From assembly GCF_001949145.1 (NCBI RefSeq), contig NW_019091436.1:544407-608406 (forward strand): DNA of 64,000 nucleotides. The letters run 5' to 3'. Under the pieces are notes generated by a model. It ran no database searches. It was not told where the DNA came from and was given only the letters and a program-made list of their open reading frames with translations. Shown here in pieces: positions 12,036 through 25,600 of the stretch. A program made the position numbers and the translations under genes. Positions within the stretch are counted from its first letter, which is position 1. Every line of letters begins with the position of its first letter. The stretch comes from Acanthaster planci (taxonomy: Eukaryota > Echinodermata > Asteroidea > Valvatida > Acanthasteridae).

Positions 12036-12894
12036 ATTATAGATTTGGTTTTCATCCCCACTTTAATCATAATTACTTGGTGGAACCATTTTCTTAGTGA
12101 ATAATACCATTTTTGGTTGGTTCATCCAATCAATAATATCTTCCCACCAATAAGATTTGCTTGAACCCCTATCGTTTGCCGCGTTCTACAAATGAATGCA
12201 TTAAACATCCCAACTGCCCTATGAAGACGGGCAATTGTTTTCCTTGTCAAAGCGAAGCACCATCGGACACGAAATGGACTACAAAAAACATATCCATGTA
12301 CATGTATAGGCTACTGTTGAACGATTTTATCTCACTGTTATAGCGTTAGGTTTGAGGCTGAAACTGTGAGATTCTAAACCGTAAAAGACGAAACGGCACT
12401 TCAATTAAAGGCTCGCTCTAACTGCATTATTATTCCGTAGTAAAATGAAGAGAAATGACCCGACGATGATAAAGTACCGAGTTAGATATGGTCGCAGCTA
12501 TCCAATGTTTGTCTTGCGTCTTAATTCCTACCTTTTAGTTGCGTCATCAAATGTTAAATCTTCCCCAAATCATTTCTTCATTGTCCAGTGAAAATCGTGT
12601 AATATACTGTTCCTTATGATTGTGAAACTATACTCAGGCGCAAGGCGCGGCATGCACAAGTTCCACACACTGGTTGAAGTCACGTTCTGAGGGCGCTTTT
12701 AAAATAAACGAAACTGACGAGGTTAAGACCAAATCATTGGTCAGAGTAGCCAATACACGTACCGGTATATCGCAACCCATAAACATGTTAACAAGTCATG
12801 CAACCGATTGGCTCAGATGTGACTAAATTACTGGTTATAATAGTATCAGTAACCAAACCGAATTAACTTAGTTTAACCACTTTGTTTGGAGAGT
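12036..12894. other. Spacer between duplication copies B and C
   Basis: AT-rich sequence without a recognisable gene, RNA or element. It contains one TACATGTA-type word near 12297. I see nothing else to report. Confidence 0.4.
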
Positions 12895-13300
12895 GTCGGT
12901 TTGACAATCAACGACTTTCATTTGGACAGGGACAAATTATCTTTGGACGAATAACTGGCCATGCTGCTGTCAGCCAATGGTAAGACCAAAGGATATCGAG
13001 AGAACTGGATTACATGGACATTATCGCTGGCTTAAAAGGATTTCTGCATCGTCCATGGTGTATTTGCACAAAGGTTAAAAATGGAACGTTTTTTCCAAAC
13101 ACGTTTCGATCTCATACGCTTGACAAAATGCAAAAGAAAATGGGGTTGGTGAATTGAATGACTAAAGGTCCACGGTCATAAGATTAATATAATGACCCTG
13201 TGTATGTGCGATAAAGACTTTGGTAGTAAATTGAGACATAGACTTCAGCTCGTGTCCACTTTGGTCCAAAAGCAAATTTGAAGGGAAAGACAGACATAAA
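12895..13300. repeat. Duplication copy C, truncated
   Basis: Begins abruptly at GTTTGACAATCAACGACTTTC and matches 10710-11110 and 11690-11815 of copy B with internal deletions. The promoter-proximal part and exon 1 are absent. It lies just beyond the 3' end of the rolling-stone-like gene and looks like the relic of a third lipase promoter region. Confidence 0.75.
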
Positions 13301-13337
13301 TGCTAACAAAGTAATACGTAAATAAACAATGAAAGAC

Positions 13338-16300
13338 TCAGTAGGTCCAGCAATATCCAGTGCAGCATTTGGATATGGCCTGCCTTATACGATAAAATGC
13401 GTAAAATATCAAGTGGATAACAGGTGCCGCCACCAACACAACAATGGCCATAACGATGCCGCTGGTAACCGGCGCAGCACCCCAGTCAAGAAAACCTACG
13501 TAGATCGCTGTGCCACCAAATTCATTTAATCCACCCACGCCTTCGTAGATGAGCGTGAACACAAAGTACACGAAGGCAAGGGCTGATGGGTAGACCAGGT
13601 GGAGAACTCGCATGGGCGTGGCGGCTAGGATCAAGTCCAAGACTATGATAATGAGGTTGACCCCGTGAATGTGGAAGTTGTAGGCGTGTAGGGTGCTGGT
13701 GGCAGGATCAAAGACCAGGATGTAGAAATTGAGAGCCACGAAAAGTCCAGAGGAGTACACGACGGCCTGCAAGAACCACGCGAATTTGAAGTACCATGGG
13801 AGAGGTGGAAGGGGCTCCGCACCGTCATCACCGCTGACAGGAACACCTCGAGGTGAATGCACTGATGACATGGGTATCATTCCTTCCGGATCTGATTCAG
13901 GATCTATATCCGCTCCCACTGTTCCAACAGAAAAATACAGACAACGAATACATAAAATAACAAAAAATACAGACAACGAATACATAAAATAACAAAAAAT
14001 ACAGACAATGAATACATAAAATAACAAAAAATACAGACAATGAATACACAAAATAACAAAAAATACAGACAATGAATACATAAAATAACTAGAAAACATC
14101 CCCATTTTTTCTTTTACCTGACTCGAAATTGGGGCTTATCCAAGGCAGCTCATTAGTAGAGGGAGGGATTAAAGAGGTTTCCTATTTGAATCTCAATACG
14201 GGCGATTCACAATAATAGTAATAGTGTTCATTTAAAAAACGCTTTTCATACCAAGCATCTCAAAGCGCAGTACAATATAGATATTAAAACAATAAAATAA
14301 AAACATACACAATTATAACTAAATATTAAAATTAGTTAAAGTACTCATTAAAAAGGAAGGTTTTCACAATATCCAAGAGTTTGCGATGCGTTGAGCAATC
14401 ACAACGCACGAAATCTGTCAATCCTTTCCAAACGCGCACTGGGTCGACAGTTTTCGCACTTTGTGACAGGCCATAGCGTTGCAAACTCTTGGAGGCGCAC
14501 TTTTCTGAAACGCTCGTATTACGCAGAGTTTCAATACAACAGGTGAGCAAACATGCATTCAAACACGTGTCAAAACAAGAATACAGATGCTGATTACATG
14601 GACCTGTAAAGTGCAAAGATTTATCAAGGACAAAAAATATTTACAGAGTAGAAACACCATACAAGCCTACTCGTTACGTAGTATATAGTTTCTGACTGGT
14701 TCCCGGCTGATTTTGGGGGCTTAGCAAATATCTGCTATGCAATCAAATACTGCAAAGCTGCTCTATAAATTAGACCACGGTGATGCTATTAACTTTGTTT
14801 TTCAAAAATGTTACCATACTGTGGCTCCCACTCCAGTTAATTTCTGTCGGTTCCCCTCTTTGATATGATTCTACCTGCGCATACGGTAAAGTTGTAAGAA
14901 ATCATACAGTTTCTAACCTGAGGTATTCTTGCAGCCATGTGTAGCGTGGTAGTAGACGTTGCCAACAGCCATAGTTATAAGATACAGGGTGAGAACGAGG
15001 AAAGACCAGTTGGACACGTAGATAAGCCATTTGGCTTTGACATCGGCTTGTCTGTAGAAAGGCGGTTCTCCCCAAACACTAAGAATGAGACCAAGCCATA
15101 CAGTGAGGTAGACGGCTACGAAACAACGGTAGAGGGTCCACAGGACGGGTGCTAGCGGCCACTTGGCCTTCGGAGGAGAGAGAGACAGATAATAAAAGAA
15201 GCTATTAGGTTAAACTTGGAAATTTTCCATTATGGTAACCAAAACATGCACTTTCTGCACTTGAGAAGGGCCTGCCTCCATTCAGAAATGGTTCGTAACG
15301 CTGTGTGACCTATACCGACTGGAACCCGCGTATCCCCGGTGCATGTGCACACCAGTTCGCGCCTTCGCGTGCTATGGAGGAAAGGAATCACAACTATCAT
15401 TTTTGTCCGAATGTCAAAAAACAAACTTTGCCAAGGGCTACGGCATTCAGGGCTTGTCAGATTTGTCTGTGTCGCTGTTAAGGAAAATCCTTTCGACAGG
15501 GACCATGTATCTCATCGTACACACAGGTGCATCCCTATCGTCTACTCATTTATAAAGCTTCATAAGCTGTCATGGGGATCGAGCCATAACGATCTTAATC
15601 TCATCAGCCCAGTGAGGATGGATGGTGTTCATCTTATTGGCCGCTTAAGCAGGCACGTAGGCATATATGGCACTCTAATATCAATATTGTATGCCTAATC
15701 TAACCAGAGGCGAACCCAAACTCGATTATTTTCAAGGTTCAGTCGCTCGTACTCGTAGCGACACTGTCAAGATGCAGCATTCAGAACCGGGTCTGTCATG
15801 TGCATTAATTGGCCTGCTTAAATTTGGTCTGAGCCGCAATGGTTAAAGTTGACTCCTGCTGGCTCTAGCTCGGGTGGCGCGCTTTTGATGCATCGTGTAA
15901 TATTAAAAGAATCAAATTAAGGCCAGGCATCTGATGCGCAAATCATCATAAACACCAACACCACAAATGAGATGAACTCGGCATATGAGACAGTTACGAT
16001 CTATACGTTCGTGCGATCGCGAATCCCCCCATCCTAAGCATTAAAATAACTGAATATGTATATAATAATGAATAACACACTCTGTATGTAACTATGGGCA
16101 TTTTTGTTTGTTTTGCCAATGAAGTGAAAAAAATTTCTGTGTCAATGTCTAAGGTTTCAAAATCAGTTGTCCCCGAAAAACTTTCATCGTTGTTCCAATT
16201 CAAGAAGAGTTGACAGAAACGTGTTACCAGTTCATATGCCCTTATCAGAGGTTCTAAACCATATAAATCTGTACTCTCACATTTAAACAAGATAAAAGCT

Positions 16301-18661
16301 CTCGAATAACGTCATCGATTCAACGAGCGAGTGCGTGTGCGTTACTACGGAGACGAGCTACCAGCAAACATGTACAGGCACAGTACAGGTTGTACACGTA
16401 CGTGCGAACTGCGTCCTTGACAGAAGGACGAGCCGGACGCGGACAAAAGACCGACCCACACGCAGTCATGGAGTTACAGTACCATCGATCCCAGTCAAGG
16501 ATCGAATTGAAAAGGGAACGTCAAATTGAAAACAGAGTCGATGTCTGTCAGACCAAGGACAAAATGAACAGAAGACAGATGGGGGAAAGTAGCGGCTAAA
16601 GCATTTGAAAATCCAGGTATCTGCGCGTTAATATACATGTAATTGCTGATACGAATTATTAGTCCCTGTAGAAATACTATGAAAGATCCCACAAGTACAA
16701 AAGACCCATGCAACGTGTTCGGATAAGTGTAATTTAAAACGTTAAGAGAATCATTTCAATTGATATGAAAATCTGATGCCCGTTGAAAGAAACCGTGGAA
16801 TTCTAGCCCTTTAGTTTACTTTGGAACGTCCAAATAAACCACACGAATATTATGACGAATATGCATAAAAAGCTTTTCAAAGTCACGCTTGACCCCGAGT
16901 GATGAAAACCAATTATAGGCCTATTCATCGCTGCTGCGATGCAACTATAAACACGATGTGTGTTAAAATGGCGCTGATATGGCAACGTGCATTATCAATA
17001 TTTACGCTTCAATTCAGGGCACAAAATGTCCATGGGCACCAAGTCGAACACAGTTCAATGGTATAGGCACAGTTTCGGTCATCTCATTCCAATAGGATTC
17101 GATTTTGTGTAAATATGTGGCAATAAACCAACGAACAACCCTATCTGGGAAATGTTTTCAGTGATCTAATTTTGGTTTCACAATTATTAACAGAAAAACC
17201 TATAAGATGAACAATGTTTTTCCTGATCGAAATCAAAGCGGCAGCGCTTTAAATGTTTAAAACAGTGCACTCTGCGTTCTCTTTAACCCTGAAGGGGTGA
17301 ACAGGGTTTAACAGCTTTAAAATAGAGAAAAATTGGCACATGGCAGGTAATTTTTAGCTGACCGTAACCACCCACAATTCAAACGACACTTTGACCAAAC
17401 TGATACACTAACTGTTCCACTTCCTATTACAGATTATAGAACTTTCTCCCCTAAATTTATTCACAGGATCTACAATTCAGGCTTTACGGGCCGCGGGAGG
17501 CAATGGGCTCCCAGGACTCAATGACTCAGATTATCTGTCTTTTGAGATCTAGGTCCCATTTCCTTTTGGAGTGTTTCTCCAAGCAGGATCACTGTGGGCT
17601 TGTGTGAAGGTATACAGACTTCAAGCGTAAAATGACCTTTTGGAAACTTCCCTTGGTGCCATTGAAACATTTCCGATTTCCAATGTCGCTCCTGCTTTTA
17701 TAAGCTATTGCCTGGGCAAGGAAAGACGAAGAGAAAGATGGAAGGCATACAACGTTGAATATTGTCGCTGACAAAATCAGAATACCCGGTTTAAATCATG
17801 TTTAACCACTCTATGAATAAAAAATAAGCCCCCCCCAAAAAAAAAAAAGTCACCCAGCTTTTTGAACTGCATGTGAAACAATCATTACGTACTAACTTCA
17901 AGTGTTTACAAAAACAGCACTCTAAAAAGATTCAGATTGATTATAACAACCAAAAATTATTAGAAGCAACCCATTACATGTACATGAAATGGTCGATCTG
18001 TGTCAACCAGTCGGGTTGGATGGATTCATTAAACATTTTGTATAGTGAACCAGCATGCCTCAACCATGCATGATCGTGTTGCATGAATTACCATGACACG
18101 CATCACGAGCCACAATCATGACCCACGAATAAAGAAATGACCACGATGCGAGGACACATTATTCATGCCTGGCTCATGTTGCATCGCACTGATCGCAATA
18201 CCACAGCGCTTTCTCAGCCTCGTGCTTTCTTCTCCAGGTGGACAACAATTGGGTGAATTCCGGAAGACTTAGCAGAAGGATCTCTGATCGTACATGGCTT
18301 CAGGGTTGGTCGGGTATTACCGATTTGGCCACGGAAAAAACTAACTCTTTGGTTTCATTCGATCTGATCGTGGCTATCAGGGGAAAGTACATAGCTGTTA
18401 TTTGTGACCGATATCAAGTCATAATTCAAGTGAAAGCGAAAGTAAATCAAATTTCAGGACATCATTTAGGCCTACCACAGAGCCACTGTATAACGTCCGG
18501 TGTCATCCTACCGAATTCAGTCGCTCTGAAATTGATGAAGCGGCCGAGATGATCACTAAGGGTCTTAAGTTCCTTCTTACCTGGGGTAGAACAAATCGCT
18601 GCACAGGTTCGCCGCTGAATCCTAAATAATGGCACATCTTTTTACAGCACTTTGACGCCAT
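13338..18661 (-). CDS. Rolling-stone-like multi-pass membrane protein, three exons
   Basis: Exons 18581-18661, 14918-15167 and 13338-13918 join in phase (0, then 1) to give 303 residues. The short first exon starts MASKCCKKMCHYLGFSG and ends in FVLPQ, followed by AKWPLAPVLWTLYRC from exon 2. This order of a short Cys-rich cytosolic head, then a (Q/K)W motif, then a first membrane helix matches protein rolling stone and its relatives. About six hydrophobic helices are visible, with the family signature HIHGVN followed by LDLILAATPMRVLHLVYP in exon 3 and DWGAAP near the end. A Cys-rich tail (SKCCTGYCW) could be lipidated. In flies rolling stone acts in myoblast fusion; the function here is unknown. 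Start chosen at the ATG directly preceding the conserved head. The 3.4-kb first intron shows no other exon. No clear polyadenylation signal was found to the left. Confidence 0.85.
13937..14096. repeat. 32-bp minisatellite, five copies, next to a splice acceptor
   Basis: Five units of exactly 32 bp start at 13937, 13969, 14001, 14033 and 14065, differing by single bases. On the transcribed minus strand the unit is T-rich and ends 16 nt before the acceptor of the last rolling-stone exon (AG at 13919-13920), so it supplies most of the pyrimidine-rich tract. Confidence 0.95.
14205..14290. repeat. Probable dispersed repeat fragment in intron 2
   Basis: The string around CTTTTCATACCAAGCATCTCAAAGCGC, preceded by AATAATAGTAATAGTG, resembles a repeat tail I associate with many marine invertebrate genomes (a short AAT microsatellite leading to a GCGCTTT-type core). 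Recognition from memory only. Confidence 0.35.
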
Positions 18662-21600
18662 GATTACACCGTTGAGTTGGAAACTGAGTGTTTGCCAGTT
18701 GATACATGTACTCTGACACGTCCGCTTCAGCAACTGTAGTCGTCTCACCTGGGTGGGGAGAAAAATTGAACTGACCTTAATATAACGAGTCTGCCGGGCC
18801 TTACACGTGACCTTCTCACGACTAAAACGCGGCGTGATTAACAGTGAGTCTATGGATGGGCATTATACATTGGTGACGTGGTCGATGCATTGAACCAAAG
18901 TGGCCTTGCCCGCGGGGTGAAGCAACGAATTTCCTGTGTTTACGTACATGTACTTGATCCCCTCCCGTGGTACAAATGGGTGCGTTCAGGCACCCTTGCA
19001 GTGGTCACGCGGACACGAAGCAAAACCGTTCTCGAGGCTTGGGCAAGTCAATATTTCGTCGGTTATTGGTTGAATTCATGTCGAATAATTAGTTAAGGCC
19101 AGCCCATACTTTGCGCGAAATGTTATAACGAAGCCAATTCTTCAGGAAGATCACGCCACAGGGAAACAAAATTTGATGTTTGTGAAATTCGCTCCACCTT
19201 CGCATGAGGTACGCGGAACTGCGGCTCATAATACAAGGTCAATCAGTAATCAGCACTTAAAGCAATTGAAAGATCCTACACACGCTGACTTGCACGTGAT
19301 GTGCCTTGATCCTGGCCGACACTGCCTTCAAAAATATACATGTACCAAAGCACAAGATTATCAAGTCGAGACGTGCGGCTTACCGTTTTGAAGGATGTCC
19401 CGCGTGCAATTCATGGTACAGTGCCCTTTATGACTGAATCGCGTATGGCAAAGCCAGCAAAATGCCATAGAACGACGCACTGCTCCCCACAAGTCGAATA
19501 ACAGGATAATTTTCTATTTGTACAAAGTCATGAACCATCTGGCTGCAGTGGACTGAGATAAGGTCATTGGGTAAAAACAACTTCCTGAGCAGTTTCGATT
19601 CTTGAGTGACAGACCACGAATAATTAAGTTTCTATTTCTTGCAGCCCAATACGATGGCCCAATAGACATTATGGTTATGATTTTTTCAATAAATTTCGAT
19701 CTTCCAAAATGAACACAAATATTTATACCGTGTGAGAAATTCGCGGTGCAACGTCAGGTTATCAATAGACAAAAAACTGACAACTGCAGTGTGATGTCCC
19801 GTCTGGAACTTTGAACCCGGTCAGATAACTAAATGTTTATCAGCGCCGCAATCAGGAAAGTGGAGGGGAAGTAAAACCTCTATTTTCCCGAGGGACCTTT
19901 GATTGATGACATCTAAGGAATTAACTGCCTGTAATAGCTTCATGAAAAATCCATGGAAACGGACACACAAAGTGCCGTCTTGTACATGCGTAAATAATCA
20001 ACGTCAATAAATGTCCCGACCGGAGATCCCCTATTTATTTCATAATGTGTGCACTGAAAATAAAATCTGGCTAAATTTAACTAAGTGACGGACTGCATAT
20101 TGATCTATACCCAGTCTCCCTCAACACATCATATTCAAGATCATGCTGCCATGCCGGTGTTTCCGACCATATTATTATTATGGTTTGCTGGCTACGAACA
20201 GAGCTATTTATAGAGAGACTTGTGACATGAGCATCTCAGTTGTTGGAACCAAAATGGTAAATTATGCGTCAGCGCACTTGGATAATAAGCACACGGCAGG
20301 TGCATGCTGTACTGCACACATACCATTTTGGTTCCACAAGCCAATGTTGGCACTACTGTCTCAATATAAAACTCTGGCTACGAAGACTCACGTTTGCCAT
20401 CAAAAAGTAAAGTATATTTTTCCAAATTCGTTTTTAGGAAAAATATTTTGGTTTCAAAAGTTCGTTTTTACCAAATGTATTTTTAAAGTTCGTTTCTATA
20501 GAAGCCCCCTTTTTAAAAAAAAACGATGTTTCTAGTTTTTTTGAACATCGTTTGCTCGCGATTTGTCTTTCAAACATGGTTGGCATGTAAACATGTTTCC
20601 AAACTGATAGTAAACAGTGAAACAGATCCCAGCTGGGAGTTCTTATAAAATGGTATAGAGTCTGAAAGTCAAAGGTCACGCAGCGAGCTTCCGGAACGCT
20701 CACGGCTCGGCCCACATTACATAAGGAGATTGTATAGGGAATCACTCTATCACATTTTATAATTTCTAGAAGACTGGTTATTGGAGAATGTGTAACGTTG
20801 TAAAGATTTGCCAACCAACAGTTAATGGGTCATAACTGGCAACTCTTGTCAGCAAAGGCTCTATGATAAGTCTTTGAATTTTCCACAAATGCCAGATTAT
20901 TCTGTAAAATTATTCTTGAAAACTGTAAATTACTAAACCTTTTCCGGTCTCACATATCACATTAATATAAACACTACCATAAGTAATTCCGTCACTTTTC
21001 CTCTGCGTGCGAGTACACCAAGTTGCACTGGCTATCGTGGATTTCAGATTTTTGGAAGTGAGAGCTTGATCGTGGCAGAGTGTTTTTCTTTCAGGTCAGA
21101 CAATAATTTCAGATTCTAAAAACGAATGTATCCTGGATTCCTGGTAAACATTTTACAAAGGCCTTTTTCGGAGTTGATTTTTTAAATAAGTTAATAACCC
21201 CAAAAAATTGAAAATTCTAATTTGTTTGTTCGTAATATTTTCCCATTTCAGGGTTCAGGAAGCGCCACCAGGGATCATCTTTAAGCCTCACCGAGCGACA
21301 GATATCTCACGGAATGACTAACGGCAAACTTGAGGGCGCTCTTTCAACTACTGACAATGGCATGTATTTCATTTGGAGGTTATGGGAACATGCCTTATCT
21401 TGCACACCACTCTGCTCTTTTAAAATGCAAGAAAACTATTTGAAATTCCTTCATGATTAACAAAACTGAAAGCGCATTATTTCAAATTCAAAATTTTCAA
21501 TGGTTTCGTGCTGTGGTTGACGTCAGTTTTTTATAAACTGCAAATCAAATATGATTTGTTAGTTGAAAATGTTCTTACTGTGAATAAAACAACAACAAAA

Positions 21601-22576
21601 GAAAATTTAAGAAGGCAAATAATGAACATGTCCGCAATTTTGGTCGTAACATAGCTCAATCCATCGGAAGTTTTTCCTGGGAAAAGATATCACTTTTTTT
21701 GCTCTTAAATACACAAATTGGTCATTTATGGGTATGTGGAGTAGGGCACAGAGGAGATATAACAAAAGACAAGATCTGGGCCCTGTACATTTTAAAGCCT
21801 TGTAACTCCTTAATGACACCATTGGTGGGAAAAAAGCCTAACTCAAAAAGATAACTATTACAGCTGTACAAGAAGTCCACGTTCCCAAATGAAAATTTGT
21901 TCTATTAATTTTTATTGAAGGGTTTTGATTTGCTCAAGCAGCAAATGCCTTCGACTGAGGTAAATTTACGAAAGAGAATGATTCACAAATTTACAATAAG
22001 ATTCAGATATGGGGTCAGTTTAAAAAAAAAATCTGTTCTTTCGAGATTGCAGCGAGTAAGTAATGTGTATGTAGATTGCAACGATTTGGGGCTTTTTTGG
22101 AGAACAATTTTTACCAAACCAATTACCGCGGCTTGGCACGAAGTCTAAAGAAATTCTTCCCAACAGTAGACAGACATGACAGAGGGCGCTATAACTGCTC
22201 TCTGGAAATTTCAGACGGCGGTCCGCTGACTAGTACAGTATAGTAACGTTGTGGTGACCAATATCATGCAATCTAGCCGTGTGCTAGTGATCTGGGCTGG
22301 TCAAATCTCCGCTGAAGCCTTCGCTCATTTGCAAGTAAAATACCTACCTACCTACCTGCAGACAACTAATGCAGATCCTATTGATGCATGAGTATTCCAT
22401 GACTTTTACAGCAGCTTCCCGAGTCAGTCCCAGTCTTCACATGTGTGAAATCGGCGAATTTCGTGGAGGATAATTCACGTTGTGGTGCAACAAGTGATGT
22501 CGGACATGTTGGAATGTTGGGTCTGTTGACCTCGGCTACATGTAGTTGGTGTCTTACATCGTAATAAAAACATTAT
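18662..22576. other. Intergenic region between two divergent genes
   Basis: About 3.9 kb separating the start codons of the minus-strand rolling-stone-like gene and the plus-strand SH3-FAM107 gene. It must hold both promoters, but I recognise no TATA box or CpG island at either end. A short TACC run lies near 22342. Open frames such as 20143-20535 look random. Confidence 0.5.
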
Positions 22577-22588
22577 CATGTCAACGTG
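22577..22588 (+). promoter_or_regulatory. Three-codon upstream ORF before the SH3-FAM107 start
   Basis: ATG TCA ACG TGA lies 55 nt upstream of the main ATG. If the leader includes it, it is a minimal upstream ORF that could lower translation. The main ATG at 22643 has A at -3 and G at +4, a good context. Transcription start is not known. Confidence 0.35.
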
Positions 22589-22642
22589 AGAAAAGCTCGG
22601 CTTATTTTGCATTTAACTGTTTGGTGTGAACAGAGAGAAATC

Positions 22643-25600
22643 ATGGAGGTTTACGAGGCTAAATATGACTATGTGAAAGAACGAGATGATGTTCTGAGCT
22701 TTACTAAAGGCGAGAAATTCTACATCACCAACAAGACCAATGACAAGTGGTGGGCCGCTAAGAAGATTGATGACAACACAATAGGTTACGTACCGTCGAT
22801 TTATCTCAAGGTAGGCGTGGCGTTCAGAATTCACATGGCTGTAGTTGCTATTTTACTGTTATTTAATCAATGACAAAAGAAAGCTTTCTGATGTTTTCAG
22901 CTGAATCTTTGTCATAGATCATTTGTTTTTTTTCATTTCCAGTGAATTTTTGTGTAAGAGTTTCATTCGTGGATATCACTTGAGGCCTTGTGCACAAACC
23001 TAAGGGGCTGGCCTGAAATTCTTTAGTATTTTCCAAGTAAATGTTTCAATATTTTCTTGCTAAATTTGACTTTTTCGGACATGTTAAAACTTTCTGAGAA
23101 AAGAGAGTTCCGTCACTTGGCACCCTGCAAACAAACTCTACAAGCCTAGTCTGAAAAATTAAATAAAGTAAATGATTTAAATATTTTCATTATTAAATTT
23201 GAATTTTGGGGCCCTGTTATTACTTTCTGGTGGCTTATACACCAAAGGAAAGTAAGTAATGCCCATACATGTATATTGACTTCTAACCAACAAAGACATG
23301 CCACTTTGTTGCTTTTGCACAGTAGTCATGGTAGTGTCTATAACTTAGTCCAGAAAGTCATTTGGTCAAGAGTTCCATATCCAGACAGTACACACCAACA
23401 AACATAAATTCCTCCTCACCTCGTGTTTTTGTTAAAAACAAGTTCATTTAGCTTGGCAAAGACTGTAATTTGGGAAAAGTTATTTAGCTCATGCAGTAGA
23501 TGTCCTCATACATGTATTTGCAAAACTTGCTAGTGTTTATAAAACTCAAGAATCGTAGTGGCTGGATACAGAACTCTTTCCATCATTTTGAATTGATGAA
23601 GTGCACGATGTATGTGTACATATATGCAGTCATCCTCCAATAAAACATAAATTTGACCTACATGTAAATGTTCTTAGGCCTTGAACCTGTACTTTCAAAA
23701 CAAATATTCTTTGCTTGACTGAGTCAAATTGAGAGGAAGAAAGTGATGTTAGCATTTGGCACGCTTTCCAAGCTTCAGACATTTGGCTAAAGAGAAGTGA
23801 AAGCATTCTGGAGACCTTATATGATTTCTACTTAAATCCAGCTTGAGTAAATTACCCTGAAAGTTTATCACAACTCTGACCATATTATTGCTCAATACAT
23901 AGATATCCATTAATTTTAGTGCATGATGTACTTGTAACTTAGACCCAAAGAGATGAGATACATGTGCATGTACAGAAAACTCAAGCAGGGACAAATACAC
24001 TACAGTCTTTTCCAGACCATGGGAAAGTTAACTTTTCTTTGGTTTGGTTTATCAAATTCCTCCACAGTAGCCATTCACTGGTGTAGAATGGGTTAAATAC
24101 ATGTATGAGCTTGGTGAGCCAATTTAAGAACGGTAAAGCCTACTCAAGATTTGATTGGCACATGCGCCAGTTCACCCAAATACAAATTGCACCATGATTA
24201 ATGATGTAAATGTGTGCCTTACAATCTTTATCCAATGAACGACAACCTTGTGGTCACGTGTGAATGATACTAAATTCTATCCCATAATTCTTAGCCTGTA
24301 TAAAAGATTTCTGTCAGGCTTCTTGCACCACTACAGTAACTTAACCTGTCTTGGTAACTTTCTTCTCTCCAGCCCTCAACAGAAAGAATCATCCGAAAAC
24401 TTGTGCCGGAAGTAAGGCGAGACACGGTAAGTTTGGATCCTGATTAAGCCGAGTAGGAGTTTCTCATTTAGGTTTTTCAAATGGGAGATGTTGTTTCAAT
24501 TCTTCTTTACTGACTTGCTGGTTGGATTTCCTGAACTCTTTTGCTGTGTCTAAAGTACGTAAGGGACTTTAACCTCCCCCAGTTGCATGATAGCCACATC
24601 TACATGTATTGTTAGGAAATAACCAGCCAAATTATTTTTGAATTTCGGGACTAATTATTGTACCACTATACGTATGTTTGTTGCACATTTCTGTGTTTTA
24701 ACCTGAGTGAATTTGGTACAAGAATAGTGGTGTCATTATCACACTCTGTGCTTGGTGGCTCAAAATGAATCTTTGCATAGTTCTTAGTCCGTTTATACAC
24801 GAGTACCTTTATTTTGCCTTCACCTTAGTACTTGTTTTTGTTCTAGTTTACTTGAAATGTTCCACCTGCATCTGAGTGATTATGTTCTTTTCCTTGATAA
24901 AATGCTGAGACACATGATAAACAACGTTATTTTCAGCAACTCTTCAAATTGTTGAAATACATGTACGTGGACCGGGAAGTGTAGATGTTTGGTCTCTATT
25001 GTATCCTGGAAATTTTGCACTTGTTGTTCCAAACAAGGTTATGAATTACATGTTATCAGTGGTGGAATGTCATTCATGCACAATATCACCGACCATGAAC
25101 TTTGCTTTGTGACAGGTATTGCTTTTGTATCATGATCTCATCTCCCAAAACCAACATACCCTGAATATTTTATGGGGTCTTTACCCTTTTTAAAATAGTT
25201 CTGAAAACAAAACAGTAGCATGTCACGATGTGCTTCAGTTACATGAAAGTTGTAAAAAAGTATGTTTTAAATAGAGGTCAAGTTGTTACCAGTAGATCAG
25301 CGTGGTGTAGAATGAATGTATTGAAATTGTCATTATCTTTTGAAATTCGTAACCTGCACTGTAAGTCTTTCCAATTCAACTTCAAGCAACTTTGTATAAA
25401 ATGGAAAATAGAAAACACAAACCATGTTCAAGTTTTGCAAATGAAAATTGAATGTTAGGATGGTTCTGCCTAATTGACTCATGTTGGAAGTCATTACTGT
25501 ACATGTACCTTTTTGCAGAATAAGGCTCCGTGTAAAACCCATGCTGGACCCCAAAAAAGTGTCACTACATTGAACTCTTCAATAAGTGTCACTTCAACAG

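Noticed and set aside
13919-14105. Extension of the rolling-stone last exon upstream through repeated aromatic-rich residues
   Set aside because: The extension is the 32-bp minisatellite; a good acceptor at 13919-13920 in the phase required by exon 2 marks the true border.
18238-18400. Exon-like segment after CTTCTCCAG that can read SLIVHGF, resembling a lipase strand
   Set aside because: The match is seven residues in one frame followed by unrelated sequence; no other lipase motif is near.
20143-20535. 130-residue plus-strand open frame
   Set aside because: No family similarity, low-complexity Phe/Lys tail and no splice partners.
22586-22642. Nineteen-residue upstream extension of the SH3 protein
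   Set aside because: It would need a GTG start; the ATG at 22643 has strong context and begins exactly at the SH3 domain.
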